Shown: positions 1 to 8,129, counted from the stretch's first letter. The stretch is DNA of 44,352 bases from Candidatus Ruminimicrobiellum bubulum (GCA_017651625.1 JAGCCP010000019.1:1-44352), one strand, 5' to 3'. Notes: generated by a model not told the origin, from the sequence alone. Program-made: numbers and translations.

Positions 1-405
1 ACACCAAGAAGCGGAAACAACTGCATCAAGATTACGTACAGTGCAAAGATGACCCAAGGAGCAGGTTGGACAGGTATATTCTGGCAACAACCGGCAAACA
101 ACTGGGGAGAAAAGAAAGGCGGATATGACTTGACCGGAGCAAAGAAATTGACATTCTGGGCAAGAGGAGCAAACGGTGGAGAAAAAATAGCTGAATTCAA
201 GATGGGTGGAATCACCGGAGAATATCCTGATTCAGATTCTGCAGCAGTTGGTCCTATTGAATTAACAAAAGAATGGCAGAAATATTCTATCGATTTAACG
301 GGCAAAGATTTGAGCCACGTAATCGGTGGATTCTGCTTCGCAGCATCTAAAGATGATAATCCTAACGGATTTATAATCTACTTAGATGATGTTATTTATG
401 AATAA
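1..405 (+). CDS. Secreted carbohydrate-binding-like protein, C-terminal part (5' truncated by window edge)
   Basis: The reading frame is open from base 1, so the gene starts upstream of the window; the ATG at 49 is internal. The visible 134 residues closely match the C-terminal two thirds of the next gene (shared FWQQPANNWG / YWQHPANNWG, LTFWARGANG, and a final FLDD or YLDD motif). This beta-rich layout ending in LDD-(I/V)-x-(F/Y)-E resembles galactose-binding/jelly-roll modules (CBM11 or CIA30-like) and suggests sugar binding at the cell surface. That role is inferred; no catalytic residues are evident. It is the first of three tandem paralogs, separated from the second by a GC-rich hairpin. 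Confidence 0.75.
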   Translation, partial: TPRSGNNCIKITYSAKMTQGAGWTGIFWQQPANNWGEKKGGYDLTGAKKLTFWARGANGGEKIAEFKMGGITGEYPDSDSAAVGPIELTKEWQKYSIDLTGKDLSHVIGGFCFAASKDDNPNGFIIYLDDVIYE

Positions 406-414
406 TTGATTTAT

Positions 415-438
415 GGGGCGGGGTTAATTCCCTGCCCC
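415..438 (+). other. GC-rich intercistronic stem-loop
   Basis: GGGGCGGGG (415-423) pairs with CCCTGCCCC (430-438) over nine base pairs, one of them G-T, around a TTAATT loop. The hairpin is conspicuous in such AT-rich DNA. It is not followed by a T-run (the next bases are AATATAAGAG), so it is unlikely to be a simple intrinsic terminator. It lies between two paralogous genes and may protect the upstream mRNA end or set their expression ratio. Confidence 0.7.
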
Positions 439-454
439 AATATAAGAGAAAAAA

Positions 455-1099
455 ATGAAAAGTAACAAAAGAATTTTATCTTTAATAGCTATAATGTTAA
501 GTTGTTTTATTTGTGCATGTGTTTCTTCAACTACAGCAAAAAACGGAGCAAGTGCAGATACAAATAAAACTGCTAATGCGGCAAGTTCTTTTGAACCTTT
601 TTATGTTTATGAAGACTTTATGTCTCCTAAAAATCATTATGCACCGTCCGGTTGGATGGGTGATGTTGCTAACTTGGAATTGGATCAATCTTACAGTCAA
701 AGTATGCATGACGGTAAGAGTTGTATAAAAATGAGATATAATGCTGAAGGTTTGAAACAGTGGGCAGGAATTTATTGGCAACATCCCGCAAATAATTGGG
801 GAGACAAAAAGGGTGGATATAATATAACCGGAGCGACGAAGTTAACATTTTGGGCAAGGGGAGCGAACGGTTACGAAATAATATCCGAAGTTAAAATGGG
901 CGGAATTTCCGGTGATTACAGTGACACGGATGTTGCATGGCTTAAAAAGATTAAATTGACAGGCAGTTGGAAAAAATATACCATAGACTTGTCTCAGTCG
1001 GATTTAAGTTCTATTTCAGGCGGTTTTTGTATAGTTTTTTCTAAAAAAGATAATCCTAAGGGATGTACAGTTTTCTTGGATGATATAAGATATGAATAA
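455..1099 (+). CDS. Lipoprotein/secreted carbohydrate-binding-like protein (paralog 2)
   Basis: This 214-residue protein has an N-terminal hydrophobic signal with a plausible lipobox ending at Cys (ICAC, about residue 22), then an Asn/Ser/Ala-rich linker and a domain paralogous to the preceding gene: DGKSCIKMRY, YWQHPANNWG, LTFWARGANG and a terminal FLDDIRYE. The fold resembles non-catalytic carbohydrate-binding jelly rolls (CBM11/CIA30-like), so an exported glycan-binding role is inferred. The ribosome site before ATG 455 is weak (AAGAGA). The 3' end overlaps the next gene by 8 bases, which implies a shared transcript. Confidence 0.8.
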   Translation: MKSNKRILSLIAIMLSCFICACVSSTTAKNGASADTNKTANAASSFEPFYVYEDFMSPKNHYAPSGWMGDVANLELDQSYSQSMHDGKSCIKMRYNAEGLKQWAGIYWQHPANNWGDKKGGYNITGATKLTFWARGANGYEIISEVKMGGISGDYSDTDVAWLKKIKLTGSWKKYTIDLSQSDLSSISGGFCIVFSKKDNPKGCTVFLDDIRYE

Positions 1100-1769
1100 A
1101 AATTTTATTAAATTATTATCATTTTGTTTACTCGGCGTAGTATGTTTTGCGCTCTTTACTTCGTGCGAAAGATATCCTGTCAGAGCGTTATTAGGTATTC
1201 ATGATCCGATAGATTCTTGGCCGAATCCTTGGTATATTTATGATGATGAAATAAATACAAAAGGTTCGTTGGAACCGTATGTTTTTGATCATAATCCGGA
1301 TGGTTCGGTAAATGAATATTGCGACAGTTGGGATAACGTTTTCCTTAGTTTTGCTTGGTTGGACAATGTAAAAGTCGGCAGAAAATGTATAAAATTTATA
1401 TGGCGCGGAAATTCGCTTGATACAAGTGTTCCTAAAAAAACGTTCTTTAGTTTTGGATTACAAGCCAGAGAACAATTGGGCGGTGTAGTGGATTTAACAA
1501 ATAGCGGATATACAAAGATGAAGTTTTGGATAAGAGGAAACCTAAGTAGTAATTGTAAGTTTGAAATAGGCATTCCGGATACTTTGGTTACGAAAGAATT
1601 TACTTCCGATAAAATTACATCCGATTGGCAAGAGTATGAGATTGCCATGAATGGTGCAGGGGAAATAACATTTGATTTAAGTATGGGTATGTCTTTAACA
1701 TCCGGTGATGTTACCAATGGTGGAGAAATATACTTAGACGATATAAGATTTGTTAAAGAAGAAAATTAA
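1092..1769 (+). CDS. Lipoprotein with carbohydrate-binding-like domain (paralog 3, divergent)
   Basis: The product is 225 residues with a lipoprotein signal peptide (FTSC, Cys near residue 25). The domain shares the outline of the two preceding proteins (GRKCIKFIW, YTKMKFWIRG, SDWQEYEI, terminal IYLDDIRF) but is clearly more divergent and lacks the PANNWG segment. It overlaps the upstream gene by 8 bases and lies 2 bases before the next, so all are probably translated from one mRNA. A cell-surface glycan-binding or scaffold role is inferred from fold and export signal only. Confidence 0.75.
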   Translation: MNKNFIKLLSFCLLGVVCFALFTSCERYPVRALLGIHDPIDSWPNPWYIYDDEINTKGSLEPYVFDHNPDGSVNEYCDSWDNVFLSFAWLDNVKVGRKCIKFIWRGNSLDTSVPKKTFFSFGLQAREQLGGVVDLTNSGYTKMKFWIRGNLSSNCKFEIGIPDTLVTKEFTSDKITSDWQEYEIAMNGAGEITFDLSMGMSLTSGDVTNGGEIYLDDIRFVKEEN

Positions 1770-1771
1770 AA

Positions 1772-2257
1772 ATGATTAAAAAATTTATAGTAATTATCAT
1801 TTCGGTTATGTTGCTAAATTGTACAAATGCAAATGCATGTACAATGACTTGCGATTTCTCCGAATATACTGAAATAAATGCGGCACTTCGTTCCGCTGTT
1901 ATGCCCGGTTGGGGACAAGGTTGGAACAACCAAAAACTTAAAGGTTGGATAGTTTTCGGTGTGTTTGCTGTTTCTGTTTTCGGTACATTCTATTACCTTA
2001 ACAAATCGGAAGGTGATTATGTTGCTTATCAAAGATTGGGATCAAGAGACTCTTCTTACTATGATGATTACGAAAGTGATTTAAATACCTCAAGAATTTT
2101 CGGTTGTGTTGCTGTTGCGACGTGGATATTTGCGGTTGTTGATGCTTATTTTGTTGCTAAAAAAGAATCTAAAAAATATGCTTTTGAAAAATTTAATATT
2201 GATACTTATGGAAAAGATGGTGTGATGTTAAGATATAAAACCAGATTTTCTATTTAG
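1772..2257 (+). CDS. DUF5683-like small membrane protein
   Basis: This 161-residue protein has an N-terminal signal or membrane segment, then the motif SAVMPGWGQGWNNQKLKGW followed by two hydrophobic segments (about residues 63-80 and 110-130). The PGxGQ...N...KG signature is typical of DUF5683-type proteins, which have no established biochemical function. It starts two bases after the upstream lipoprotein gene and is probably co-translated with it. Two predicted transmembrane helices place it in the inner membrane. Confidence 0.7.
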   Translation: MIKKFIVIIISVMLLNCTNANACTMTCDFSEYTEINAALRSAVMPGWGQGWNNQKLKGWIVFGVFAVSVFGTFYYLNKSEGDYVAYQRLGSRDSSYYDDYESDLNTSRIFGCVAVATWIFAVVDAYFVAKKESKKYAFEKFNIDTYGKDGVMLRYKTRFSI

Positions 2258-2272
2258 TTTGGAAAGAAAGAT

Positions 2273-2638
2273 ATGAAGAAGATATTATTTTTATCATTAT
2301 TATTTGTTTGTTTGGTAGCTTGTTTCGGTGCTTGCACTAAAAGAGGTAAGTTATTAAATAACACCATGACTTTACAAATAGAACCGGCTGAAGATTTAAC
2401 CTTGAATGTAGGTGACACTAAAAAATTAACAGCTATTATAAGAAATATAAAAATGGAAAATATAGATGAACCTATAAAATGGTCAGTTTCCAAGAGTGAA
2501 TCGGGAGAAGATTTGGGAACATTTTCATCAACAACGTCAAGAGAAACGATATTTACTGCCGGTGAAAATTCCGGTGAAGGGACTATAACACTTTCATGTC
2601 AAGGTATGACTTTTTCCATAAATGTTACCATAAATTAG
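2273..2638 (+). CDS. Lipoprotein with bacterial Ig-like domain
   Basis: The 121-residue product starts with a lipoprotein signal (candidate lipoboxes LVAC and FGAC near residues 16-20) and continues as one beta-rich domain. The pattern LNVGDTKKLTAII ... IKWSVS ... GTITLSCQGMTFSINVTI resembles Big-2/Ig-like surface domains that act as spacers or adhesive modules. A GGAAAG ribosome site precedes ATG 2273. It is the last gene of the opening surface-protein cluster and is followed by a terminator. Its exact role is unknown. Confidence 0.7.
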   Translation: MKKILFLSLLFVCLVACFGACTKRGKLLNNTMTLQIEPAEDLTLNVGDTKKLTAIIRNIKMENIDEPIKWSVSKSESGEDLGTFSSTTSRETIFTAGENSGEGTITLSCQGMTFSINVTIN

Positions 2639-2664
2639 TTTTTTATATTTATAAATGATATAAT

Positions 2665-2703
2665 AGACACAATCTCTTTTTTATCGGAGATGGTGTCTTT
2701 TTT
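2665..2703 (+). terminator. Rho-independent terminator (or leader attenuator)
   Basis: AGACAC (2665-2670) plus ATCTC (2672-2676) pair with GAGAT (2687-2691) plus GTGTCT (2693-2698), followed by a run of six or more T. It would end the surface-protein transcript. A TATAAT box at 2659-2664 immediately upstream leaves open the alternative that a promoter fires into this hairpin, which would then attenuate the gene at 2711. Confidence 0.75.
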
Positions 2704-2710
2704 ATAAATC

Positions 2711-4168
2711 ATGAAAAAAAATATTTTTTGTATCATAACATTTCTTTTTGTTTTCTCAACGGCTTATTGTGTTGATATTGTAGATAAGTCTTATAGAGAA
2801 CAATTTTCTACCGAATCTTTAAATAAAGATTTTTATAAACATCAAATGAGAACAGTAAGTTTTTACGACAGGCAAACATCTTCTATTAACGGGCTTATTG
2901 AAAGTTATAGAGAAACATCTCATTATTCCTACGATTTGTTTTCCGGAAAATTTATAATCGGATCAAAAGGCGTGCTCGATGCGCAAGCATTTATTTATGA
3001 CAGTTCCATAGCATCTCTCAGTTATATTTTATCCGGTCAAAATAAAAAAGCCGAAAATTTATTCAGAATTTTTCAAAAAGAATTTTTTGTTTCAAAAGGT
3101 GACAATATTGGTTTATGTAATGCTTACAGAACAGATTTTCAAAGAACAAGATGGGGATTAAGACATGGAATAGACGGTAATAGAGTTCATTTAGGTCCAA
3201 ATATGTGGATTGCAATTTCAATTTTACAGTATACGGCAATAACGGGTAAAACAGATTTTCTCCCGTTTGTAATATATATGGCTAAATGGGCAAGGGAAAT
3301 AAAACATTACAATTTTTCAGACGGGGAAAAAGGTGGTCCGAGTATGGGATATGGGTGGCAACCTCCGGATTGGTCCACTGTTTATTCTACGGAAAATGTT
3401 ATAGATTATTATGCTGTGTTAAAAATGTTAAAGTATATATATAAAAATTCGAACAAAAGTGTTGTTGCTTTTTTTGACAGAGTAAATTACGGATTAAAAG
3501 ATATAGAAGAGGAAATGACAAATATTGAAAGATGGCTCACCAAACTTATCTACGATAAAAATAAGGGAACTTTCAATATGGGATACAATTCCAGAGGAGT
3601 GGACAGGACAGATGCATTAGATGCCGTTTCTTGGGCGATTACAGCTGTCACTCCGAAACGCTTGGATGAATTGGGAATAGATCCTTACGATATGATGCAA
3701 TTTGCTGATGATAATTATTTGGTTACCGATACGATTGATAATATTGAGATAACCGGTTACGATTTTACAAATCAGCAAGGTAGAAGAAAAAATTATAGAA
3801 TGATATGGTTTGAAGGAACAGGGTTTCACACGACGGCACTTCAAATTATGTCAAAGTATGCAAAGAAAATGGGTAGAATAGAATTATCAGAGAAATATAA
3901 AGAACAGGCAGTGGAAATTTTAGCTAATATCGAAAAAGCTTCAAATGAATTAAATTTGATAGATAAATCTTTACCATATACTTCAAAAAGACCTAAAGAT
4001 AAACAAATATATACAACGTTTGCCAACGAGTGGGAAATACCGAGAGGTAAAGGCGGAGCATGGGTTTCATCGTCATCTTCTACGGGGTGGTATTTGATAG
4101 CGGCATCAGCTTTTAATCCGTTTGATTTTGATACGGAAAATATACATTATAAACTTTTTAATAATTGA
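2711..4168 (+). CDS. Secreted (alpha/alpha)-barrel, six-hairpin glycosidase-like protein
   Basis: This 485-residue protein has a clear signal peptide (about residues 1-20). The rest is alpha-helical with aromatic and acidic motifs characteristic of six-hairpin glycosidase-like proteins: IYDSSIASLSYILSGQ, GPNMWIAISILQY, MGYGWQPPDWSTVYSTEN, DRTDALDAVSWAI, WFEGTGFHTTALQIM. No specific glycoside hydrolase family is recognised, so substrate and catalytic residues are undetermined. No Shine-Dalgarno is visible before ATG 2711 because the preceding T-tract ends about 7 bases upstream; the start is chosen because it opens the signal peptide. Proximity to sugar-binding-like proteins supports extracellular polysaccharide processing. 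Confidence 0.65.
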   Translation: MKKNIFCIITFLFVFSTAYCVDIVDKSYREQFSTESLNKDFYKHQMRTVSFYDRQTSSINGLIESYRETSHYSYDLFSGKFIIGSKGVLDAQAFIYDSSIASLSYILSGQNKKAENLFRIFQKEFFVSKGDNIGLCNAYRTDFQRTRWGLRHGIDGNRVHLGPNMWIAISILQYTAITGKTDFLPFVIYMAKWAREIKHYNFSDGEKGGPSMGYGWQPPDWSTVYSTENVIDYYAVLKMLKYIYKNSNKSVVAFFDRVNYGLKDIEEEMTNIERWLTKLIYDKNKGTFNMGYNSRGVDRTDALDAVSWAITAVTPKRLDELGIDPYDMMQFADDNYLVTDTIDNIEITGYDFTNQQGRRKNYRMIWFEGTGFHTTALQIMSKYAKKMGRIELSEKYKEQAVEILANIEKASNELNLIDKSLPYTSKRPKDKQIYTTFANEWEIPRGKGGAWVSSSSSTGWYLIAASAFNPFDFDTENIHYKLFNN

Positions 4169-4182
4169 TCTTGGGAAAAATT

Positions 4183-4974
4183 ATGCTAGAAAAAATTTTG
4201 CAAATGAAACAAACTAAAGAAAAAATCGTGATGGTAACTTGTTACGATGCTACCATGGCAAAAATACTGTCCAACTCAAATGTCGATATGTTTTTGGTAG
4301 GTGATTCCGTGGGTATGACAAAACTCGGTTACGAAAACACGTTATCCGTTACGATGGACGATATGATACATCACACAAAAGCTGTAGCAAGGGGAACAAA
4401 TAAAGAAAAAGTTGTTTTGGTTTCCGATATGCCTTACAAATCTTACGAAGATAATCCTAAACTTGCAGCAGAAAATGCCAAAAGGTTAATAGATGCCGGT
4501 GCAGACATGGTAAAACTTGAAGGCGGAATAGAGATAATAGAATCAATAAAAGCTATCATAAACGAAGGTATAAAAATAGTAGGGCATTTAGGACTTATGC
4601 CTCAATCTATAGAAAAAATGGGCGGATATAAAGTTCAATGCAGAGATGAAGAGTCTCAAAAAAAATTGTTGGAAGATTCTTTATTGTTACAAAAAACAGG
4701 TGTATCGATGATAGTGTTTGAAGGTATTCCCGAGACTATAGCAAAAACAGTTACGGAAAAATTGGATATACCTACAATCGGTATAGGTGCCGGAAGATAT
4801 TGCGACGGACAAGTTTTGGTAAGTGATGATTTGCTTGGGATGTTTACCGATTTTACTCCCAAGTTTGTAAAAAAGTATGCAAACTTGGCACAAATAATAC
4901 AAGATGCAACAAAACAATATAGTAAAGAAGTTAAAGAAGGAAAATTTCCACAAGAGGTAAATACGTACAAATGA
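4183..4974 (+). CDS. panB: 3-methyl-2-oxobutanoate hydroxymethyltransferase
   Basis: PanB transfers a hydroxymethyl group from 5,10-methylenetetrahydrofolate to 2-oxoisovalerate, giving ketopantoate, the first step towards pantothenate and CoA. Signature segments are VTCYDATMAKIL, LVGDSVGM (Asp41), SDMPY (Asp82), KLEGG (Glu113), GHLGLMPQS and FEGIPE (Glu180), matching the metal-binding and catalytic positions of the family. ATG 4183 is preferred over an upstream in-frame TTG (4165) because GGGA lies 6 bases before it and the resulting 263 residues match the usual length. It overlaps panC by 4 bases (ATGA), indicating translational coupling. Confidence 0.95.
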   Translation: MLEKILQMKQTKEKIVMVTCYDATMAKILSNSNVDMFLVGDSVGMTKLGYENTLSVTMDDMIHHTKAVARGTNKEKVVLVSDMPYKSYEDNPKLAAENAKRLIDAGADMVKLEGGIEIIESIKAIINEGIKIVGHLGLMPQSIEKMGGYKVQCRDEESQKKLLEDSLLLQKTGVSMIVFEGIPETIAKTVTEKLDIPTIGIGAGRYCDGQVLVSDDLLGMFTDFTPKFVKKYANLAQIIQDATKQYSKEVKEGKFPQEVNTYK

Positions 4975-5813
4975 AAATTATAAGAAAACCTGAAGAATTA
5001 CAAAAAGCAATCGAAGGATTAAAGAAAAAAGGTAAAACAGTAGGTCTTGTTCCTACTATGGGTGCATTACATTGCGGACATATTTCTTTAATGAAAAAGT
5101 CTGTATCTCAAAACGATATTACTGTTGTTTCGGTATATGTAAATCCTATACAGTTCGGACCGAACGAAGATTATGAAAGGTATCCGAGACCTGTGGAACA
5201 CGATATAAAAGTTTGCAAAGATAATAAGGTGGATTTCTTGTTTTTACCTACAAATAAAACTTTATATAACGATAACTTTTCGACATATATATACAATAAC
5301 AAGTTGTCGAAAATAATGTGCGGCGTTACAAGGCCTATACATTTTCAAGGTGTTTGTACTGTGGTATCGAAACTTTTTAATATTGCTATGCCTACAAGAG
5401 CATATTTCGGATTAAAAGATTATCAACAATACATAATAGTTAAACAGATGGCAAAAGATTTAAACTTCAATATAAAAGTGATAGGATGTCCGATAGTAAG
5501 AGAAAAGTCTGGACTTGCAATGTCCAGCAGAAATACATATTTGTCTGATAAAGCAAAACAAGATGCTTGCGGAATATATAAGTCTTTATGTTTTGCAAAG
5601 AAACAATTTGCCGAAGGTAAAAAATTAAAAGATATTAAAAAGAATATTGAAAAAAATATTTTGGCTATACCGACAAGCAAAATAGATTATGTGGAATTAA
5701 GAAATTCCGAAACGTTGGATTTAGCAACCGATAAAGATAAATCTATGGTGATAGCTGTAGCAGTGAAAGTTGCAAATGTAAGATTAATAGATAATATAGT
5801 TTGTAAAAAATAA
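4971..5813 (+). CDS. panC: Pantothenate synthetase
   Basis: PanC condenses pantoate with beta-alanine using ATP to form pantothenate. The 280-residue protein shows the nucleotidyltransferase HxGH motif in PTMGALHCGHISL (residues 28-40), VYVNPIQFGPNEDYERYPR, FGLKDYQQ (146-153) and the KMSKS-equivalent LAMSSRN (182-188). It is coupled to panB by a 4-base overlap. panD and panE are not in this window, so beta-alanine and ketopantoate reduction must be supplied elsewhere. Confidence 0.95.
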   Translation: MKIIRKPEELQKAIEGLKKKGKTVGLVPTMGALHCGHISLMKKSVSQNDITVVSVYVNPIQFGPNEDYERYPRPVEHDIKVCKDNKVDFLFLPTNKTLYNDNFSTYIYNNKLSKIMCGVTRPIHFQGVCTVVSKLFNIAMPTRAYFGLKDYQQYIIVKQMAKDLNFNIKVIGCPIVREKSGLAMSSRNTYLSDKAKQDACGIYKSLCFAKKQFAEGKKLKDIKKNIEKNILAIPTSKIDYVELRNSETLDLATDKDKSMVIAVAVKVANVRLIDNIVCKK

Positions 5814-5832
5814 AATTTTTCTTGGGGGAAAA

Positions 5833-6366
5833 ATGACAATAAAAAGAAGGCAGTATTTTGTTAAACCTAAATTGCAAATAAAGTATTTGTTAATTTTGGC
5901 AGCCATTATTGTTGTTTCATCAATATTGATTTATTATATGTTTTTAGATTCGTTATTAAATTCCCCGGGAATGGATCAACTTAGTGCAGGTGCAATTAAC
6001 AATTTTGTAAGGTCATATACAGGCGGATTTTTTTGGGCAATGCTTATTTTTACGGCACTTGTTTTAATAGAAAGTATATTTTATTTTCATAGACTTATAG
6101 GACCTATCTTTTTCTTTGAGAAGGTTACCGCAAGATTAAAAACCGGTGATTTTTCAATGAAAATTCATTACAGAAAAAAAGATGAAACTATAGAACTTGC
6201 AAAAAACATGAACGAAACGGTTACAAATGTTAGAAATGCGGTAGCTGAAGATAGAAAAAAAATTGCCGAAATAAAAGCGGCAATAGATAATGGACAAAAA
6301 GATAAAGCCAAACAATTGCTTGGCGAACTTACACAATGGTTTAAAACAGAAGTAAAATTAAAATGA
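5833..6366 (+). CDS. Two-TM membrane protein with HAMP-like domain
   Basis: This 177-residue protein has two transmembrane helices (about residues 17-38 and 66-86) flanking a short periplasmic loop. A HAMP-like linker follows (RLIGPIFFFEKVTARLKTGDFSMKI...DE), then a charged helix that may form a coiled coil. HAMP domains relay signals in sensor kinases and chemoreceptors, but no output domain is present, so it may be a stand-alone regulator or a partner of another protein. GGGGG precedes ATG 5833. It overlaps nadB by 4 bases, a surprising partner for a NAD gene. Confidence 0.7.
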   Translation: MTIKRRQYFVKPKLQIKYLLILAAIIVVSSILIYYMFLDSLLNSPGMDQLSAGAINNFVRSYTGGFFWAMLIFTALVLIESIFYFHRLIGPIFFFEKVTARLKTGDFSMKIHYRKKDETIELAKNMNETVTNVRNAVAEDRKKIAEIKAAIDNGQKDKAKQLLGELTQWFKTEVKLK

Positions 6367-7922
6367 TAAAAACTGATTATTTAGTTATCGGCAGCGGTAT
6401 AGCGGGACTTAGTTTTGCATTAAAAGCATGCAAGACCAACGATGTTGCGCTTGTTACCAAGAAAAAATTGTTTGATTCTTCTACAGGTAAAGCACAAGGC
6501 GGTGTTGCTTGTGTTAGCGATAAAGATGATACGTTTGAATCTCATATACAGGATACTCTTGTTGCAGGTGACGGTCTTTGTAATAAAGAAATAGTTGAAA
6601 TAGCGGTAAAGTCTGCACCGGAAAGAATACAAGAACTTATTTCCATGGGTATGAAGTTTGCAAAAAAAGATTACAACAGTTCCGAATTTGAGCTTGGTCT
6701 TGAAGGCGGACACAGTAAAAGAAGAATCCTTCATGCCGGAGATATTACCGGTGAAGAAATAGAAAAAGTATTGGTTGCAAACATACAAAAAGCAAACAAT
6801 GTAAGCATATATGAAGACCACATGGCAATAGATTTAATTATCGATGAAAACAAAAAATGTTGCGGTGCTTACGTTTACGATGTAAAAAATTCTAAGGTGG
6901 AAATTTTTTTAGCAAAAGTCGTTATTCTTGCTTGCGGCGGAACAGGTAAAGTTTTCTTATATACATCCAACCCCGATGTAGCAACGGGTGACGGTATAGC
7001 AATGGCATACAGGGCCGGTGCAAATATTTCTAATATGGAATTTATACAGTTTCATCCTACATGCTTATATAATCCGGTAGCAAAATCATTTTTAATTTCA
7101 GAAGCGGTTAGAGGTGAAGGTGCGGTATTAAAAAATCAAAAAGGTGAAGCATTTATGCAGAAGTATCACCCTTTAAAAGATTTGGCACCCAGAGATATTG
7201 TTTCAAGAGCAATAGATACGGAACTTAAAAAGAGCGGAGACAAATATGTTTATCTTGATATAAGGCACAGAGGTGAAGATTTTATAGTAAAAAGATTCCC
7301 TAATATATACGAAAAATGTTTGTTTTACGGAATAGATATGGCAAGAGATATGATACCTGTAGTTCCTGCAGCGCACTATTGTTGCGGCGGTATTGCGGTA
7401 GATAAAGACGGACAAACATCAATACAAAATCTTTTTGCTATAGGTGAAAATGCATGTAACGGTCTGCAGGGCGCAAACAGACTTGCTTCAAATTCTTTGC
7501 TTGACGGTCTTGTTTTTGCTCACTATGCATACAAAAGAACTCAAGAGCTTTTACCTAACATAAAATTTAACGATAATGTTAAAGAGTTTGTTAACGAAAG
7601 TACAGGTAACGGCGACCCTACGATAATGTTACAACATTGGGAAGAAGTCAGAAGATTAATGTCTAACTATGTAGGTATAGTAAGAACAAAAGAAAGATTA
7701 AAGATGGCTTTAAAAAGATTGAAAATAGTTAAGAAAGAAGTTGAAAACCATTTCAGAGATTTTAAAGTCAGCATGGAACTTTTGGAAGTAAAAAATCTTG
7801 TAGATGTTGCCGAGATTATAATTAAGTCCGCAATGTCAAGAAAAGAAAGCCGCGGTGCACATTTCAACTCGGATTATCCGAAGAAATCACATACAAAGAA
7901 AGATACAATCATTTCAAAATAA
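6363..7922 (+). CDS. nadB: L-aspartate oxidase
   Basis: NadB is an FAD-dependent oxidase converting L-aspartate to iminoaspartate, the first step of de novo NAD synthesis. The 519-residue protein shows the FAD-binding GSGIAGLS near residue 10, STGKAQGGVA, EGGHSKRRILHAGD, IQFHPTCLY, EAVRGEGAVL, HYCCGGIAVD and the FAD-contacting NGLQGANRLASNSLLDGLVF, all typical of NadB rather than succinate dehydrogenase flavoproteins. nadA and nadC are absent from the window. It is translationally coupled (ATGA) to the HAMP-like gene upstream. Confidence 0.93.
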   Translation: MIKTDYLVIGSGIAGLSFALKACKTNDVALVTKKKLFDSSTGKAQGGVACVSDKDDTFESHIQDTLVAGDGLCNKEIVEIAVKSAPERIQELISMGMKFAKKDYNSSEFELGLEGGHSKRRILHAGDITGEEIEKVLVANIQKANNVSIYEDHMAIDLIIDENKKCCGAYVYDVKNSKVEIFLAKVVILACGGTGKVFLYTSNPDVATGDGIAMAYRAGANISNMEFIQFHPTCLYNPVAKSFLISEAVRGEGAVLKNQKGEAFMQKYHPLKDLAPRDIVSRAIDTELKKSGDKYVYLDIRHRGEDFIVKRFPNIYEKCLFYGIDMARDMIPVVPAAHYCCGGIAVDKDGQTSIQNLFAIGENACNGLQGANRLASNSLLDGLVFAHYAYKRTQELLPNIKFNDNVKEFVNESTGNGDPTIMLQHWEEVRRLMSNYVGIVRTKERLKMALKRLKIVKKEVENHFRDFKVSMELLEVKNLVDVAEIIIKSAMSRKESRGAHFNSDYPKKSHTKKDTIISK

Positions 7923-7932
7923 CTGACTATGC

Positions 7933-7967
7933 TATACTAACCTAATATCCTCAAAATTTAGTATAAT
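7933..7967 (+). promoter_or_regulatory. -10 box inside an inverted repeat, candidate uvrA promoter/operator
   Basis: TATACTAA (7933-7940) and TTAGTATA (7958-7965) form an 8-base inverted repeat with a 17-base spacer. The right arm overlaps a consensus TATAAT (7962-7967). No good -35 is seen at the expected distance. The symmetric sequence over the -10 could be a repressor operator for uvrA, 180 bases downstream; that is inferred. Confidence 0.4.
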
Positions 7968-8016
7968 AATCCTTTGGCATTTGGTATTTGTTTTGCCGTT
8001 AGTCGTTGTAGTTAAA

Positions 8017-8129
8017 GACCTTAAGATTTTAGGTTAGAATGAAGCAACTAACGAATGAAGTGTATATGGATCCCGTAAGGGCATACTCGATTGAGTTAGT
8101 TGCGATATTATAACCAAAATATTAAGGTC
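8017..8129 (+). repeat. Dispersed structured palindrome, copy A (A/B subtype)
   Basis: The element begins GACCTTAAGATTTT and ends AAAATATTAAGGTC, forming a long imperfect outer stem. Inside, GCAACTAAC (8044-8052) pairs perfectly with GTTAGTTGC (8095-8103). Within the core, GTAT (8062-8065) pairs with ATAC (8083-8086) and CCC (8072-8074) with GGG (8079-8081) around a GTAA tetraloop. Copy B shares the core and the 3' arm almost identically but has an unrelated, still self-complementary middle stem. Copy A ends 18 bases before uvrA and would lie in its leader. Confidence 0.8.

Noticed and set aside
669-857. Minus-strand open frames opposite coding genes (here and at many other places)
   Set aside because: They are antisense shadows with no signal peptide logic, motif or ribosome site, and the + strand genes are well supported.
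8017-8129. A known riboswitch or self-splicing intron at the structured repeats
   Set aside because: Size, core and dispersed position do not match any riboswitch class I recognise, and no intron catalytic domain is visible.
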